A DNA stretch of 64,000 nucleotides from assembly GCA_949296075.1 (NCBI GenBank), contig CASFNG010000004.1:62001-126000 (forward strand), given 5' to 3'. The DNA comes from an uncultured Parabacteroides sp. Its GTDB lineage: Bacteria > Bacteroidota > Bacteroidia > Bacteroidales > Tannerellaceae. The translations under genes were made by a program, and so were the position numbers. Numbering within the stretch: position 1 is the stretch's first letter; each line of letters starts with the position of its first letter. The notes under the pieces were generated by a model. The model was not told the origin of the DNA and searched no databases. It saw nothing but the letters and a program-made list of their open reading frames with translations. Shown here piece by piece: positions 16,519-25,268 of the stretch.

Positions 16519-16526
16519 TATCTTCG
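16519..16526 (+). promoter_or_regulatory. hflX: -7 box directly before hflX
   Basis: TATCTTCG ends only 4 bases before the ATG at 16531, so transcription would begin at or next to the start codon. No -33 element was recognised. Confidence 0.45.
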
Positions 16527-16530
16527 CGAC

Positions 16531-17742
16531 ATGAAGGAATTTATTATAACGGAGACCCAGACTGAAAAGGCGGTCTTGGTGGGTTTAGTCACCCCCGAGC
16601 AAAACGAGCGTAAAGTACAGGAATACTTAGACGAATTGGCCTTCCTTGCTGACACGGCCGGCGTGGATGCGGTGAAACGCTTCACCCAGAAGCTGGACGG
16701 CCCCAACTCCGTCACCTTCGTGGGGACGGGCAAGTTGCAGGAGATCAAGGAATATGTCGTGGAGAACGAGATCGGCATGGTGATCTTCGACGACGAGCTA
16801 AGCCCGAAGCAGCTCCGGAATATCGAGAAAGAATTGCAGGTAAAGATATTGGATCGTACGAGCCTGATCCTCGACATTTTCGCTAACCGGGCGCAGACCG
16901 CCCACGCGAAGACGCAGGTGGAGCTGGCGCAATATCAGTATATGTTGCCCCGGCTGACCCGTTTGTGGACCCACTTGGAGCGGCAACGAGGCGGCGTGGG
17001 GATGCGCGGACCCGGTGAGACCCAGTTGGAGACCGACCGGCGGATCATCTTGGACAAGATCTCCCGCCTGAAAAAGGAGTTAGTGGACATCGATAAGCAG
17101 AAGAGCGTGCAGCGGAAGAACCGCGGCAAGATGGTACGTGTGGCGTTAGTGGGCTATACTAACGTGGGCAAATCCACGCTGATGAACCTGCTGAGCAAGA
17201 GCGAGGTGTTCGCCGAGAACAAGCTCTTCGCCACCCTCGACACCACCGTGCGCAAGGTGATTATCGACAACCTCCCCTTCCTACTCTCCGATACGGTCGG
17301 GTTTATCCGCAAGCTGCCCACCGAGTTGGTGGAGTCGTTCAAATCGACCCTCGACGAGGTGCGAGAGGCCGATCTCTTGGTGCACATCGTCGACATATCC
17401 CATCCCACCTTCGAGGAACAGATCGAGGTGGTGAACCGGACGTTGGCGGAGATCGACAAGACCGAGAAGCCCATGATTATGGTATTCAATAAGGTGGATG
17501 CCTTCACCTTCGTACCGAAGGAGGAGGACGACCTCACCCCCCGTACCCGGGAGAATATCGATTTGGAGGAGCTGAAGCGTACCTGGATGGGGAAATTGGG
17601 CGAGAATTGCATCTTTATCTCCGCCAAGGAGCGGACGAACATAGAGGAGCTGAAAGCGCTGTTGTACGAACGGGTGAAACAGATCCACATCACCCGCTTC
17701 CCCTACAACGACTTCCTCTTCCAGCGTTACGACGAGGAATAA
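16531..17742 (+). CDS. hflX: Ribosome-associated GTPase HflX
   Basis: HflX splits stalled or heat-damaged 70S ribosomes in the cytoplasm. The 403-residue product has the HflX N-terminal region with GTGKLQEIKEYV, a coiled-coil with the family motif RGGVGMRGPGETQLETDRR, and a GTPase domain: G1 GYTNVGKST (about 207-215), G3 DTVGFIRKLP, G4 NKVD and the HflX-typical CIFISAKE as G5. The ATG at 16531 is used because it gives the family's usual N-terminus; an upstream GTG frame runs through the preceding terminator and is not real. It stands alone between a terminator and the cellulase-like gene. Confidence 0.95.
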   Translation: MKEFIITETQTEKAVLVGLVTPEQNERKVQEYLDELAFLADTAGVDAVKRFTQKLDGPNSVTFVGTGKLQEIKEYVVENEIGMVIFDDELSPKQLRNIEKELQVKILDRTSLILDIFANRAQTAHAKTQVELAQYQYMLPRLTRLWTHLERQRGGVGMRGPGETQLETDRRIILDKISRLKKELVDIDKQKSVQRKNRGKMVRVALVGYTNVGKSTLMNLLSKSEVFAENKLFATLDTTVRKVIIDNLPFLLSDTVGFIRKLPTELVESFKSTLDEVREADLLVHIVDISHPTFEEQIEVVNRTLAEIDKTEKPMIMVFNKVDAFTFVPKEEDDLTPRTRENIDLEELKRTWMGKLGENCIFISAKERTNIEELKALLYERVKQIHITRFPYNDFLFQRYDEE

Positions 17743-17813
17743 TTCACCTCACCCCTCACGTTAAAGACTTTGTTAACTTAGAGCACGAAAAATCATAGAA
17801 AAGGAGGGAAAGT

Positions 17814-19070
17814 ATGGATCGGAGAGGATTTATCAAGCAGACCGCCGCGGCCGCTTTGGGTGGCCTTACCGTTGTGGAGGCGGCAGGAGCACCTGTCAGG
17901 ACGGTTGTACACGAAAAGAAGAGTAAGGTCGCTCCCCGGGCGATCACCATGTGGGATTTCTCGTGGTTGGAGCGCCGCTGGCCGGGAGCTGGCTACGAGG
18001 ATTGGGACAAGGCGTTGGATGAGCTGGCTGAGCGCGGCTATAACGCCATCCGGATCGACGCTTATCCCCATTTGGTGGCGGAGAACCCTGACGGGAAATG
18101 GCTGTTGAAGGAGGTCTGGAACCAGCAGGATTGGGGCAGTCCTGACCTGAACGAGGTGCAGGTGCAGCCTGCGCTGAACCAATTCTTGGCGAAGTGCAAG
18201 GAGCGCGACATCAAGGTCGGCCTCTCCACTTGGTATCGCCTCGACACCGATGAGGTCTGCATGAAGATCGACTCGCCGGAGAAACAGGCGGACGGTTGGC
18301 TCGCGACTCTCCGTACGATCGAGGAGGCGGGATTGCTCGATACGATCCTCTACGTGGATCTCTGCAACGAATGGCCCGGCGACTCGTGGGCTCCCTTCTT
18401 CAAGGCGAGGTATCCGGAGGTCGGATGGGGCAACTGGTATAAGGAGGACTCCTTACGCTGGATGAAGACGGCCTTGGCGAAGCTGCGCGAGGTCTATCCG
18501 GACATGCCTTTCCTCTACTCGTTCGATCATGGTACCGTGGAGCGGTACGAGGAGGTGGACAGCTCGTTTCTCGACCTGTATGAGCATCATATCTGGATGG
18601 CGCAACAGAATAAGGGAGAATTCTATCGGTTGGTGGGCTATGGCTACGATCGCTTCTCGCCCAAGGATTACAAGAATGTGGTGAAAAACGCCGAACGCGT
18701 CTATCGGGAGCGGCCTGCCTATTGGCAAGGGCTGCTGACGGATAAGATCGAGGCGATGGCAGCCGTGGCGAGAAGGACCCGCCGTCCGCTCATCACGACG
18801 GAATGCTGGGGCGTGGTGGATTATAAGGATTGGCCGCTGCTGAAGTGGGATTGGGTAAAGGATCTCTGCGAGTTGGGAGCGCTTACCGCCGCCCGGACCG
18901 GAATGTGGGTAGGGATCGCCACCAGCAACTTCTGTGGCCCTCAGTTCGTGGGGATGTGGCGTGACGTGGCTTGGCATCGGCGGCTGACCTCGGCGATCCG
19001 TTCCGCACAGATCGATCCTGTCCTCACGGAAGGCAATGAGGTGGCTTCCAAATTAATAAGGCGCCTCTGA
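17814..19070 (+). CDS. Cellulase-like TIM-barrel protein with a Tat-type leader
   Basis: The 418-residue product begins MDRRGFIKQTAAAALGG, a twin-arginine signal. The barrel resembles GH5-type clan A enzymes: YVDLCNEW supplies a candidate acid/base Glu (about residue 184) at the end of a strand, and LITTECWG supplies a candidate nucleophile Glu near residue 325. This matches the family annotated as cellulase-like (PF12876 type). The substrate is unknown; retaining beta-glycosidase activity is inferred. The end of the gene overlaps an inverted repeat that serves as a terminator. It follows hflX by 71 bp and could be read through from it. Confidence 0.75.
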   Translation: MDRRGFIKQTAAAALGGLTVVEAAGAPVRTVVHEKKSKVAPRAITMWDFSWLERRWPGAGYEDWDKALDELAERGYNAIRIDAYPHLVAENPDGKWLLKEVWNQQDWGSPDLNEVQVQPALNQFLAKCKERDIKVGLSTWYRLDTDEVCMKIDSPEKQADGWLATLRTIEEAGLLDTILYVDLCNEWPGDSWAPFFKARYPEVGWGNWYKEDSLRWMKTALAKLREVYPDMPFLYSFDHGTVERYEEVDSSFLDLYEHHIWMAQQNKGEFYRLVGYGYDRFSPKDYKNVVKNAERVYRERPAYWQGLLTDKIEAMAAVARRTRRPLITTECWGVVDYKDWPLLKWDWVKDLCELGALTAARTGMWVGIATSNFCGPQFVGMWRDVAWHRRLTSAIRSAQIDPVLTEGNEVASKLIRRL

Positions 19071-19090
19071 CCCGTTTAGGAGAGGCGCCT
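19059..19090 (-). terminator. Terminator of the antiporter gene, overlapping the neighbour's stop codon
   Basis: AGGCGCCTCT (19059-19068) and AGAGGCGCCT (19081-19090) form a perfect 10-bp stem with a 12-base loop. Read on the minus strand it is followed by TTATTAATTT. Its left arm lies in the last codons of the cellulase-like gene. Confidence 0.8.
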
Positions 19091-19118
19091 CTTGAGACCG
19101 GAGGGGAGAACGCTCCGG

Positions 19119-20618
19119 TTAATTCTTTTTCATCGTGTAATCCGTGACCCCTAACGATTTATAGGCTTGCAGCAACGCCTCGTCGTTGTCGGAGATCATG
19201 AGGAGCTTGTCGTTCTCCTTCAGTACCGTATTACCTTTCGGGATGAAATAACGTCCGTCGCGCTTGACCATGACCGCTAAGGTGTGATCCGGCAGGGTGA
19301 GCTGCATCAGCTTATTGCCATGCACCAAGACGGCGGGAGTGATGTCGATCTCGCTCATGACGCTCTTGATCTCTTCCGGAAGCTCTATCCCGAACTCATC
19401 CTTTCGCTCGGGCTCATCCACCATATCCAACCACTCCGCGGCTTTTGTCACCGTAGTTCCCTGTATCAGCAGGGAGAGGATGGTGATGAAGAAGACGATG
19501 TTAAAGAATGTCCCCGCATGAGGAAGCCCCGCGATCAGGGGATAGGTAGCGAAGATGATCGGTACCGCCCCGCGAAGACCGACCCACGAGATATACAGTT
19601 TGCCCTTGAACGAGAAGTTGCGGTAGGGAATCAGGCATAGGAATACGCTGATCGGACGGGCGATCAGGATCATGAATACACCTACCAACAGCCCGACTCC
19701 GGTGACAGGCAACAGCTCGTGCGGGTTGACCAACAGGCCTAAGGTGAGGAACATCACGATCTGCCATAACCAAGTGAAGCCGTCGAAGAAGGTTCCCATG
19801 CTCTTCTTGTGGACGATCTTGGCGTTGCCGACCACCAGGCCCGCGATATAGACCGCCAGATAGCCGTTGCCTTTGCAGAGGGTGGTGGCGGAGAAGGTGA
19901 AGAAGGCGGTGGCCAACAGCAAGATCGGGTAAAGCGACTCGTTGTCGATGTTGATCCGGTTGATAAGGAGCACCGCCAATTTCCCTAACAGGAAGCCGGC
20001 TAAGGCACCTACCGTCAGCTGGACCAGAAGCGAGATGCCTGCCTCCCAGATGTCCATGCCTCCACTCTGGATGTAGGCGATCAGGAGCAGGGTGAGCATA
20101 TAGGCCATCGGGTCGTTGCTACCGCTCTCCAACTCCAAGGTAGGGCGTAACCGTTCCTTGAGATAGACCCCCTTGCTGCGGAGGATGGAGAAGACGGAAG
20201 CGGAGTCGGTAGACGACATCACCGCCGCCAATAGCAGGGACTCGGGGAAGGTGAGCGTCACGTATTGGTCGAACAGGCTGAATAATCCATAGATAAAGCC
20301 GCCTGTTATGAAGGTGGTGGCTAAGACCCCGACCGTGGCGAGTACGACCCCTTGCGACGCGATCGGCCGCACTTCCGATATTTTCGTATCCATACCTCCT
20401 GAGAACAGGATGATACTTAACGCCAGCATACCGATGAACTGGGCGATGTGGGGATCGCTGAACTGGATCCCTAAACCGTCGCTGCCGAACAACATGCCTA
20501 CCCCGAGGAAGATCAATAAGGCGGGAAGACCGAAACGGTATCCGGCTTTCCCGGCGAAAATACTCAAGATAAGGATGATGGAAGCGATCAATAGTACTTG
20601 TTCTGCGTTCTGAAACAT
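19119..20618 (-). CDS. Potassium/proton antiporter of the CPA1 NhaP2/CvrA type
   Basis: The 499-residue protein has about 12 membrane helices (residues 5-385) of the CPA1 Na+/H+ exchanger family. The signature SSTDSASVFSILRS follows an LLAAVM helix, and ELESGSNDPMAYMLT carries the conserved Asp of the ion-binding site. Residues about 410-490 form an RCK_C (TrkA-C) domain. That combination is typical of potassium/proton antiporters with cytoplasmic nucleotide or ion regulation. It is divergent from the transglutaminase-like gene, with a palindrome in the shared upstream region. The exact cation is inferred from domain layout. Confidence 0.88.
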   Translation of the reverse strand: MFQNAEQVLLIASIILILSIFAGKAGYRFGLPALLIFLGVGMLFGSDGLGIQFSDPHIAQFIGMLALSIILFSGGMDTKISEVRPIASQGVVLATVGVLATTFITGGFIYGLFSLFDQYVTLTFPESLLLAAVMSSTDSASVFSILRSKGVYLKERLRPTLELESGSNDPMAYMLTLLLIAYIQSGGMDIWEAGISLLVQLTVGALAGFLLGKLAVLLINRINIDNESLYPILLLATAFFTFSATTLCKGNGYLAVYIAGLVVGNAKIVHKKSMGTFFDGFTWLWQIVMFLTLGLLVNPHELLPVTGVGLLVGVFMILIARPISVFLCLIPYRNFSFKGKLYISWVGLRGAVPIIFATYPLIAGLPHAGTFFNIVFFITILSLLIQGTTVTKAAEWLDMVDEPERKDEFGIELPEEIKSVMSEIDITPAVLVHGNKLMQLTLPDHTLAVMVKRDGRYFIPKGNTVLKENDKLLMISDNDEALLQAYKSLGVTDYTMKKN

Positions 20619-20673
20619 AAGTGGAAAAGGGTTTTGTTGAATGAATAAATATTTGGATACGAAGTTCGTGACT

Positions 20674-20687
20674 TTTCGTATACGAAA
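20674..20687. promoter_or_regulatory. 14-bp palindrome between divergent genes
   Basis: TTTCGTATACGAAA is perfectly symmetric. It lies 56 bp upstream of the antiporter start and 64 bp upstream of the transglutaminase-like start, as expected for an operator shared by both. Confidence 0.45.
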
Positions 20688-20723
20688 GTAATTAAAAAAA
20701 TGAAAACATCTCGGAAAAAATAT

Positions 20724-20731
20724 TACTTTTG
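20724..20731 (+). promoter_or_regulatory. -7 box of the transglutaminase-like gene
   Basis: TACTTTTG fits TAnnTTTG and lies 19 bp before the ATG at 20751. No good -33 element was found, so an activator may be needed. Confidence 0.45.
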
Positions 20732-20750
20732 ACCATAATTTTCTGAAAAC

Positions 20751-23411
20751 ATGAGCAAAAAGCAGTTATTGTTGTTCGTACTGGCGTTATTTGTATGGAC
20801 AGGTTGCGACCAGTCGCGCCATTTCTTAAGCGATGAGAGCTATCGGGCGGAAGTAATCAACGATTTTCAGGCGAAGCAAGCGGCCTTGCCGAATGGGGAC
20901 CTGTTCGCCGTGTTCAACGAACAGATGACCGTGGAGGAGCGCGAGGCGCTGACTTTCCTGTACGCCTATATGCCGATTGGCGACATCACGGACTATACCG
21001 GTGATTTTTATCTGCGGAATATCCGCTCCTCTTTTAAGGCGCGCGAGGAGATGCCTTGGGGGGATAGCATCCCGGAGATGATCTTCCGCCATTTCGTGCT
21101 GCCGGTACGGGTCAACAACGAGAACTTGGATGAGAGCCGGATGGTGTTTTTCGATGAACTGAAGGACCGGGTGAAAGGGCTCTCCTTGTATGATGCCGTG
21201 TTGGAGGTGAACCATTGGTGCCATGAGAAGGTGGTCTATACCCCTTCGGACAGCCGGACGAGCAGTCCGCTGGCTTCGGTGAAGACGGCTTACGGGCGTT
21301 GCGGTGAGGAATCGACTTTCACGGTGGCGGCGTTGCGGTCGGTAGGGATCCCTGCCCGGCAGGTCTATACGCCCCGTTGGGCACATACGGACGATAATCA
21401 TGCGTGGGTAGAGGCTTGGGTGAACGGTAAATGGTATTTCTTTGGCGCTTGCGAGCCGGAGCCGGTCTTGAATTTGGGATGGTTCAACGGGCCTGCTTAC
21501 CGGGGGATGCTGATGCATACGAAGGTATTCGGGAAGTATGAGGGGCCTGAGGATGTCATGGAGCGGAACGCGAACTATACGGAGATCAACGTGATCGATA
21601 ATTACGCGCCATCTGCCCAGGCGATCGTGACGGTGACGGATACCGAAGGGAAGCCGGTGGAAGGAGCGTTGGTAGAGTTCAAGATCTATAATTACGCGGA
21701 GTTTTATAGTGTGGCACGCAAGACAACGGATACGGACGGTAAATGCTCCTTGTCTGCCGGCAAGGGGGATATGCTGGTCTGGGCAAGCAAGGCGGGGCGG
21801 TTCGGTTTCCGTAAGGTCTCGTTCGGGAAGGATGCGGAGGTGACGATCGAGCTCTCCAAGACTCCGGGCGACGTGGAGACGGTCGTTCTGGATGTCGTGC
21901 CGCCCGTGGATGGAGCGATCCCGGCGGAGGTGACCCCGGAGCAGAAAGAAGCGAACGCCAAACGTTTGCAGGAGGAAGACGCGATCCGTAACCGTTATGT
22001 GGCTACGTTCTATACGGAGGAGAAAGCGGAGGCCTTGGCGAAGGAGTTAGGGCTGGATCCTGCCAAGATCTCCCGGATCTTGATCGGCAGTCGCGGCAAC
22101 TGGATGGAAATAGAGAAATTCTTGCGGGATGCGCCGGAGGGGAAACGCGGGCAGGCACTGGCCCTGTTGGACGCCGTCTCCGCGAAGGATTTGAGGGATA
22201 CCCCCGCCTCCGTGCTGGCGGATCACCTGAGCCATACCCCGGAGGTGGACAGCCCGTGGTTCGATCAATATATAATGAACCCGCGTGTGGCGAATGAGTT
22301 TCTGACGCCTTATAAGAGTTTCTTCGCGGCTCAGGTGGAGCCGGAGTTGGCGGAGCGGGCGGTAGCGGATCCTCAGGTATTGGTGGACTGGGTAAAGGCG
22401 AACGTCTCTATCAACGATGATTTGAATCCGCAACGGATCCCGATCATGCCGGCCGGTGTATGGAGGTCGAGGATCGCGGATAAGGGCTCTCGGGATATTT
22501 TCTTCGTGGCGATGGCCCGTAGCTTGGGTATCCCGGCTCGGATCGAGCCGGTGGCGAGAAAGGTGCAATACCTCAAGGATGAGGCGTGGATCGATGTGGA
22601 TTTCGAGGCGGATGTGCAGGCTAATGCCGCCCGGGGAAAGGTGGTAGCCTCTTACCAACCGATACGGATCTTGCAGGATCCGAAGTATTATAGCCATTTC
22701 ACGATCGCCAAGATCCGGGAGGATGGCACGGCGCAGACGCTGAACTTTGAGAGCGGAAGCCAGGTGGATATGGGCTTGGGCGATACCTGGAGCGGATTGT
22801 TGAAACGTCCCTTGGAGATGGATGAGGGCGCTTATATGTTAGTGACCGGTACCCGTATGGCGAATGGAAGCGTATTGGCGGAGATCTCTTTCTTCAATGT
22901 GGAGGCAGGAAAGACGACCCCCATCCGGTTAGAGATGCGGGAGAGCAAGGATGAGGTTCAGGTGATCGGGAACTTCAACTCCGAGAATCGCTTTAAGCGT
23001 GTGGATAATGGGGAGGAGACCAGCCTTTTGGCCACGACCGGACGTGGTTATTATATCGTGGCGATCTTAGGCGCCCGTCAGGAGCCTACCAACCATGCGC
23101 TGCGTGATATTGCCGCCGTGAAGAATGAACTGGAGGAATGGGGACGGGGCATGGTGCTCCTCTTCCCGGATGAGAAAGGCTATAAGCAGTTTGATCCGAA
23201 GGAGTTTGGCGATTTGCCGAGCACGATCACATACGGGTTGGATATGGATGGCGCTATCCAGCAGGAGATGGTAGCGGCGATGAAGCTATCCAATGCGCAT
23301 AGTCTGCCGATCTTCTTGATCGCGGATACGTTCAACCGGGTCGTTTTCGTGTCGCAAGGCTATACGATCGGATTGGGACATCAGCTACTGAACGTGATCC
23401 ATAAGTTGTAA
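20751..23411 (+). CDS. Large transglutaminase-like lipoprotein
   Basis: The 886-residue product has a lipoprotein signal (lipobox WTGC, Cys19). Residues about 140-240 are a transglutaminase core: Cys in YGRCGEES (near 184), His in DDNHAWVEAW (near 216), and FGACEPEP where many relatives have the catalytic Asp. Residues about 285-370 look like a carboxypeptidase-regulatory beta-sandwich. About 560-640 form a second, degenerate transglutaminase-like segment (MARSLGIPARIEPV without a matching Cys). The C-terminal 130 residues resemble a thioredoxin-like fold without a CXXC motif. It is anchored in the periplasm or outer membrane, where it may act as a peptidase or cross-linking enzyme; the substrate is unknown. 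Confidence 0.8.
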   Translation: MSKKQLLLFVLALFVWTGCDQSRHFLSDESYRAEVINDFQAKQAALPNGDLFAVFNEQMTVEEREALTFLYAYMPIGDITDYTGDFYLRNIRSSFKAREEMPWGDSIPEMIFRHFVLPVRVNNENLDESRMVFFDELKDRVKGLSLYDAVLEVNHWCHEKVVYTPSDSRTSSPLASVKTAYGRCGEESTFTVAALRSVGIPARQVYTPRWAHTDDNHAWVEAWVNGKWYFFGACEPEPVLNLGWFNGPAYRGMLMHTKVFGKYEGPEDVMERNANYTEINVIDNYAPSAQAIVTVTDTEGKPVEGALVEFKIYNYAEFYSVARKTTDTDGKCSLSAGKGDMLVWASKAGRFGFRKVSFGKDAEVTIELSKTPGDVETVVLDVVPPVDGAIPAEVTPEQKEANAKRLQEEDAIRNRYVATFYTEEKAEALAKELGLDPAKISRILIGSRGNWMEIEKFLRDAPEGKRGQALALLDAVSAKDLRDTPASVLADHLSHTPEVDSPWFDQYIMNPRVANEFLTPYKSFFAAQVEPELAERAVADPQVLVDWVKANVSINDDLNPQRIPIMPAGVWRSRIADKGSRDIFFVAMARSLGIPARIEPVARKVQYLKDEAWIDVDFEADVQANAARGKVVASYQPIRILQDPKYYSHFTIAKIREDGTAQTLNFESGSQVDMGLGDTWSGLLKRPLEMDEGAYMLVTGTRMANGSVLAEISFFNVEAGKTTPIRLEMRESKDEVQVIGNFNSENRFKRVDNGEETSLLATTGRGYYIVAILGARQEPTNHALRDIAAVKNELEEWGRGMVLLFPDEKGYKQFDPKEFGDLPSTITYGLDMDGAIQQEMVAAMKLSNAHSLPIFLIADTFNRVVFVSQGYTIGLGHQLLNVIHKL

Positions 23412-23432
23412 ACGAGAGACTTTCGTATCATT

Positions 23433-24224
23433 ATGGGCCGGGAATATCCGTTAAACCGCATTTGGAAAGACTCTTTCTTGTACAGGAGTATCTGCTGCCG
23501 GAGAGGGTTTGGGGTTCATTCCCCTTTCGTGTTCAACCTGATCACGAAGGTGATCGAGGAGGAATGCCCCTATTATCGATATGCGGATATTGAGCTTTTT
23601 CGCAAGTGCTTATTGGATGAGGAGAGGGTATTGGAGTATCCCGATTGGAAAGGGAAGGGCAAGATCCGCGAACGCTCCGTCCGGGAGATCGTGAGACGGA
23701 TGGCGATCTCACCTAAACAGGGGGCTTTGTTGTTCCGGATCGCGAATTATTTCAAGCCGAGAGATATTCTCCAGATAGGGACCCGTGCGGGAATCTCCAC
23801 CTTGTACCTGACCTCTTACGCTACGGGCTTGCGCTGCGTGGCGTTGGAGGAAAACCCGGCTCTCGCGGAACTGACGGAAGAGGCGCTCGCCCGGAGGGGA
23901 CGTAATCCAGTGGATCTGCGCATGGGAGATTATGAGGCGACTTTGCCCCGGGCGCTTGCGGATATGGGACGGGTAGACTTGGTAAGTTTTGCCTCCGTAG
24001 CCGGACTGGCAGAGCCTCGACGGTTGTTTGATGCTTGCGCCGGGTATGCCGATGCGAATACGGTTTGCGTATTCGAGGGGATCCGGAGGAACCGGAAATC
24101 CCGGGCTTTTTGGGACGAGATCCGTGCGCTGTCGGGGGTGACGGTCTCCTTGGATCTGTACGCTATGGGAATTGTGCTGTTCAATCCGAAGCTGCATAAA
24201 CGAGATTATATAGTCTATTTTTGA
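23433..24224 (+). CDS. SAM-dependent methyltransferase-like protein
   Basis: The 263-residue protein has a class I methyltransferase fold at about residues 95-245, with motif [17 protein letters not shown] followed by an acidic residue at the end of strand 2 (CVALEE). The segment [11 protein letters not shown] occupies the place of motif IV. The N-terminal 90 residues include [14 protein letters not shown], typical of a Bacteroidetes subgroup of O-methyltransferase-like proteins. No substrate can be assigned. It starts 21 bp after the lipoprotein gene and is followed 32 bp later by the cobalamin adenosyltransferase gene, so all three may be one operon. Confidence 0.7.
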   Translation: MGREYPLNRIWKDSFLYRSICCRRGFGVHSPFVFNLITKVIEEECPYYRYADIELFRKCLLDEERVLEYPDWKGKGKIRERSVREIVRRMAISPKQGALLFRIANYFKPRDILQIGTRAGISTLYLTSYATGLRCVALEENPALAELTEEALARRGRNPVDLRMGDYEATLPRALADMGRVDLVSFASVAGLAEPRRLFDACAGYADANTVCVFEGIRRNRKSRAFWDEIRALSGVTVSLDLYAMGIVLFNPKLHKRDYIVYF

Positions 24225-24256
24225 TAAACAAAAACAAAAAGAGAAAGAGAAAGGAT

Positions 24257-24820
24257 ATGAGAAAGAGTGTTATCTATACAGGGACCGGGGATAAGGGAAC
24301 GACCTCGTTGGTAGGCGGTGAGAGGGTGTCGAAGGCACACGTGCGGATAGAGAGCTATGGTACGGTAGACGAGCTTAACTCCTTCATCGGCTTGCTGATC
24401 ACCGCCTTGGAGGATGAGAAGGATACGGACTTCCTCTCGTTCGTGCAACATAAGCTGTTTACGATCGGCTCCTATCTTGCCACCGACCAGGCTACGACGG
24501 AGCTGAAGGTCGAGAGTAAGGTTACTCCCGGGAGCATTGAGCGGATCGAACGGGAGATCGACCGGATCGACAATGAGCTGCCTCGGATGCGGGCTTTTAT
24601 CTTGCCCGGAGGATGCCGGTCAGCGGGGCTCGCCCATGTCTGCCGGACGGTTTGCAGGCGGGCTGAAAGGCAGATTTATCGGCTCGCCGAGGAGTGCCCG
24701 ATTGAGGATCCGGTCTTGATTTTCATGAATCGGCTATCGGATTACCTGTTCGTCTTGGCACGTAAGGAATGCCTAAGTAATAACGGTAAAGAAATAATTT
24801 GGGATTATACTTGTGAATAA
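24257..24820 (+). CDS. Cob(I)alamin adenosyltransferase, PduO type
   Basis: This enzyme transfers the 5'-deoxyadenosyl group of ATP to cob(I)alamin to make coenzyme B12. The 187-residue product carries the N-terminal ATP-binding motif [20 protein letters not shown], then [14 protein letters not shown] and the C-terminal [14 protein letters not shown] signature with conserved Arg residues. The ATG at 24257 matches the family N-terminus; an in-frame TTG 12 codons upstream would overlap the methyltransferase gene. No cobalamin riboswitch was seen upstream. Confidence 0.93.
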   Translation: MRKSVIYTGTGDKGTTSLVGGERVSKAHVRIESYGTVDELNSFIGLLITALEDEKDTDFLSFVQHKLFTIGSYLATDQATTELKVESKVTPGSIERIEREIDRIDNELPRMRAFILPGGCRSAGLAHVCRTVCRRAERQIYRLAEECPIEDPVLIFMNRLSDYLFVLARKECLSNNGKEIIWDYTCE

Positions 24821-24840
24821 TAAATAAAATCCTATTTTCG
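24810..24840 (+). promoter_or_regulatory. Promoter of the DUF2795 gene
   Basis: CTTG (24810-24813, inside the end of the preceding gene) and TATTTTCG (24833-24840) are separated by 19 bp, a good match to the Bacteroidetes -33/-7 layout. AACCGC-CTCG-GCGGTT (24859-24874) would form a hairpin in the leader. Confidence 0.6.
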
Positions 24841-24891
24841 CGACCAAATAAAGAACCCAACCGCCTCGGCGGTTATTAATTGTTGATAGCT

Positions 24892-25113
24892 ATGTATTGG
24901 ACATTAGAGTTAGCATCAAAATTGGAGGACGCACCTTGGCCTGCGACGAAAGATGAGCTTATCGACTATGCTCAACGTTCCGGTGCTCCATTGGAAGTGA
25001 TCGAGAACTTGCAAGAGATGGAGGATGAGGGCGAGATCTATGAATGCATGGAAGATATTTGGCCGGATTATCCAAGTAAGGAGGATTTCTTTTTCAACGA
25101 GGAGGAATACTAA
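24892..25113 (+). CDS. DUF2795 family small acidic protein
   Basis: The 73-residue acidic protein (YWTLELASKLEDAPWPATKD, then a helix rich in Glu, ending Asn-Glu-Glu-Glu-Tyr) is a conserved small cytoplasmic protein of Bacteroidetes belonging to DUF2795. Its function is not known. The ATG at 24892 fits the family start. It has its own promoter with a leader hairpin and its own terminator, so it is an independent transcript between two unrelated operons. Confidence 0.8.
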   Translation: MYWTLELASKLEDAPWPATKDELIDYAQRSGAPLEVIENLQEMEDEGEIYECMEDIWPDYPSKEDFFFNEEEY

Positions 25114-25159
25114 TCCGGGTTGCGACAATCCCTGTTTGTTAGACAGTAAAAAGATAAGG

Positions 25160-25193
25160 ACGAGGTGGAGGACGATTGGTTTCCCTGCCTCGT
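25160..25193 (+). terminator. Terminator of the DUF2795 gene
   Basis: ACGAGG (25160-25165) pairs with CCTCGT (25188-25193) over a 22-base loop that can form inner pairs, followed by a run of seven T. Confidence 0.65.
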
Positions 25194-25268
25194 TGTTTTT
25201 TTGTGCGAATACAATTTATCCGGATTTGCTGCGTTTGTATTAAGTACGAACGTGATGTGAATGTGTAA

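Noticed and set aside
24221-24256. Cobalamin riboswitch before the adenosyltransferase gene
   Set aside because: There are only 32 bp between the genes, with no B12-box sequence.
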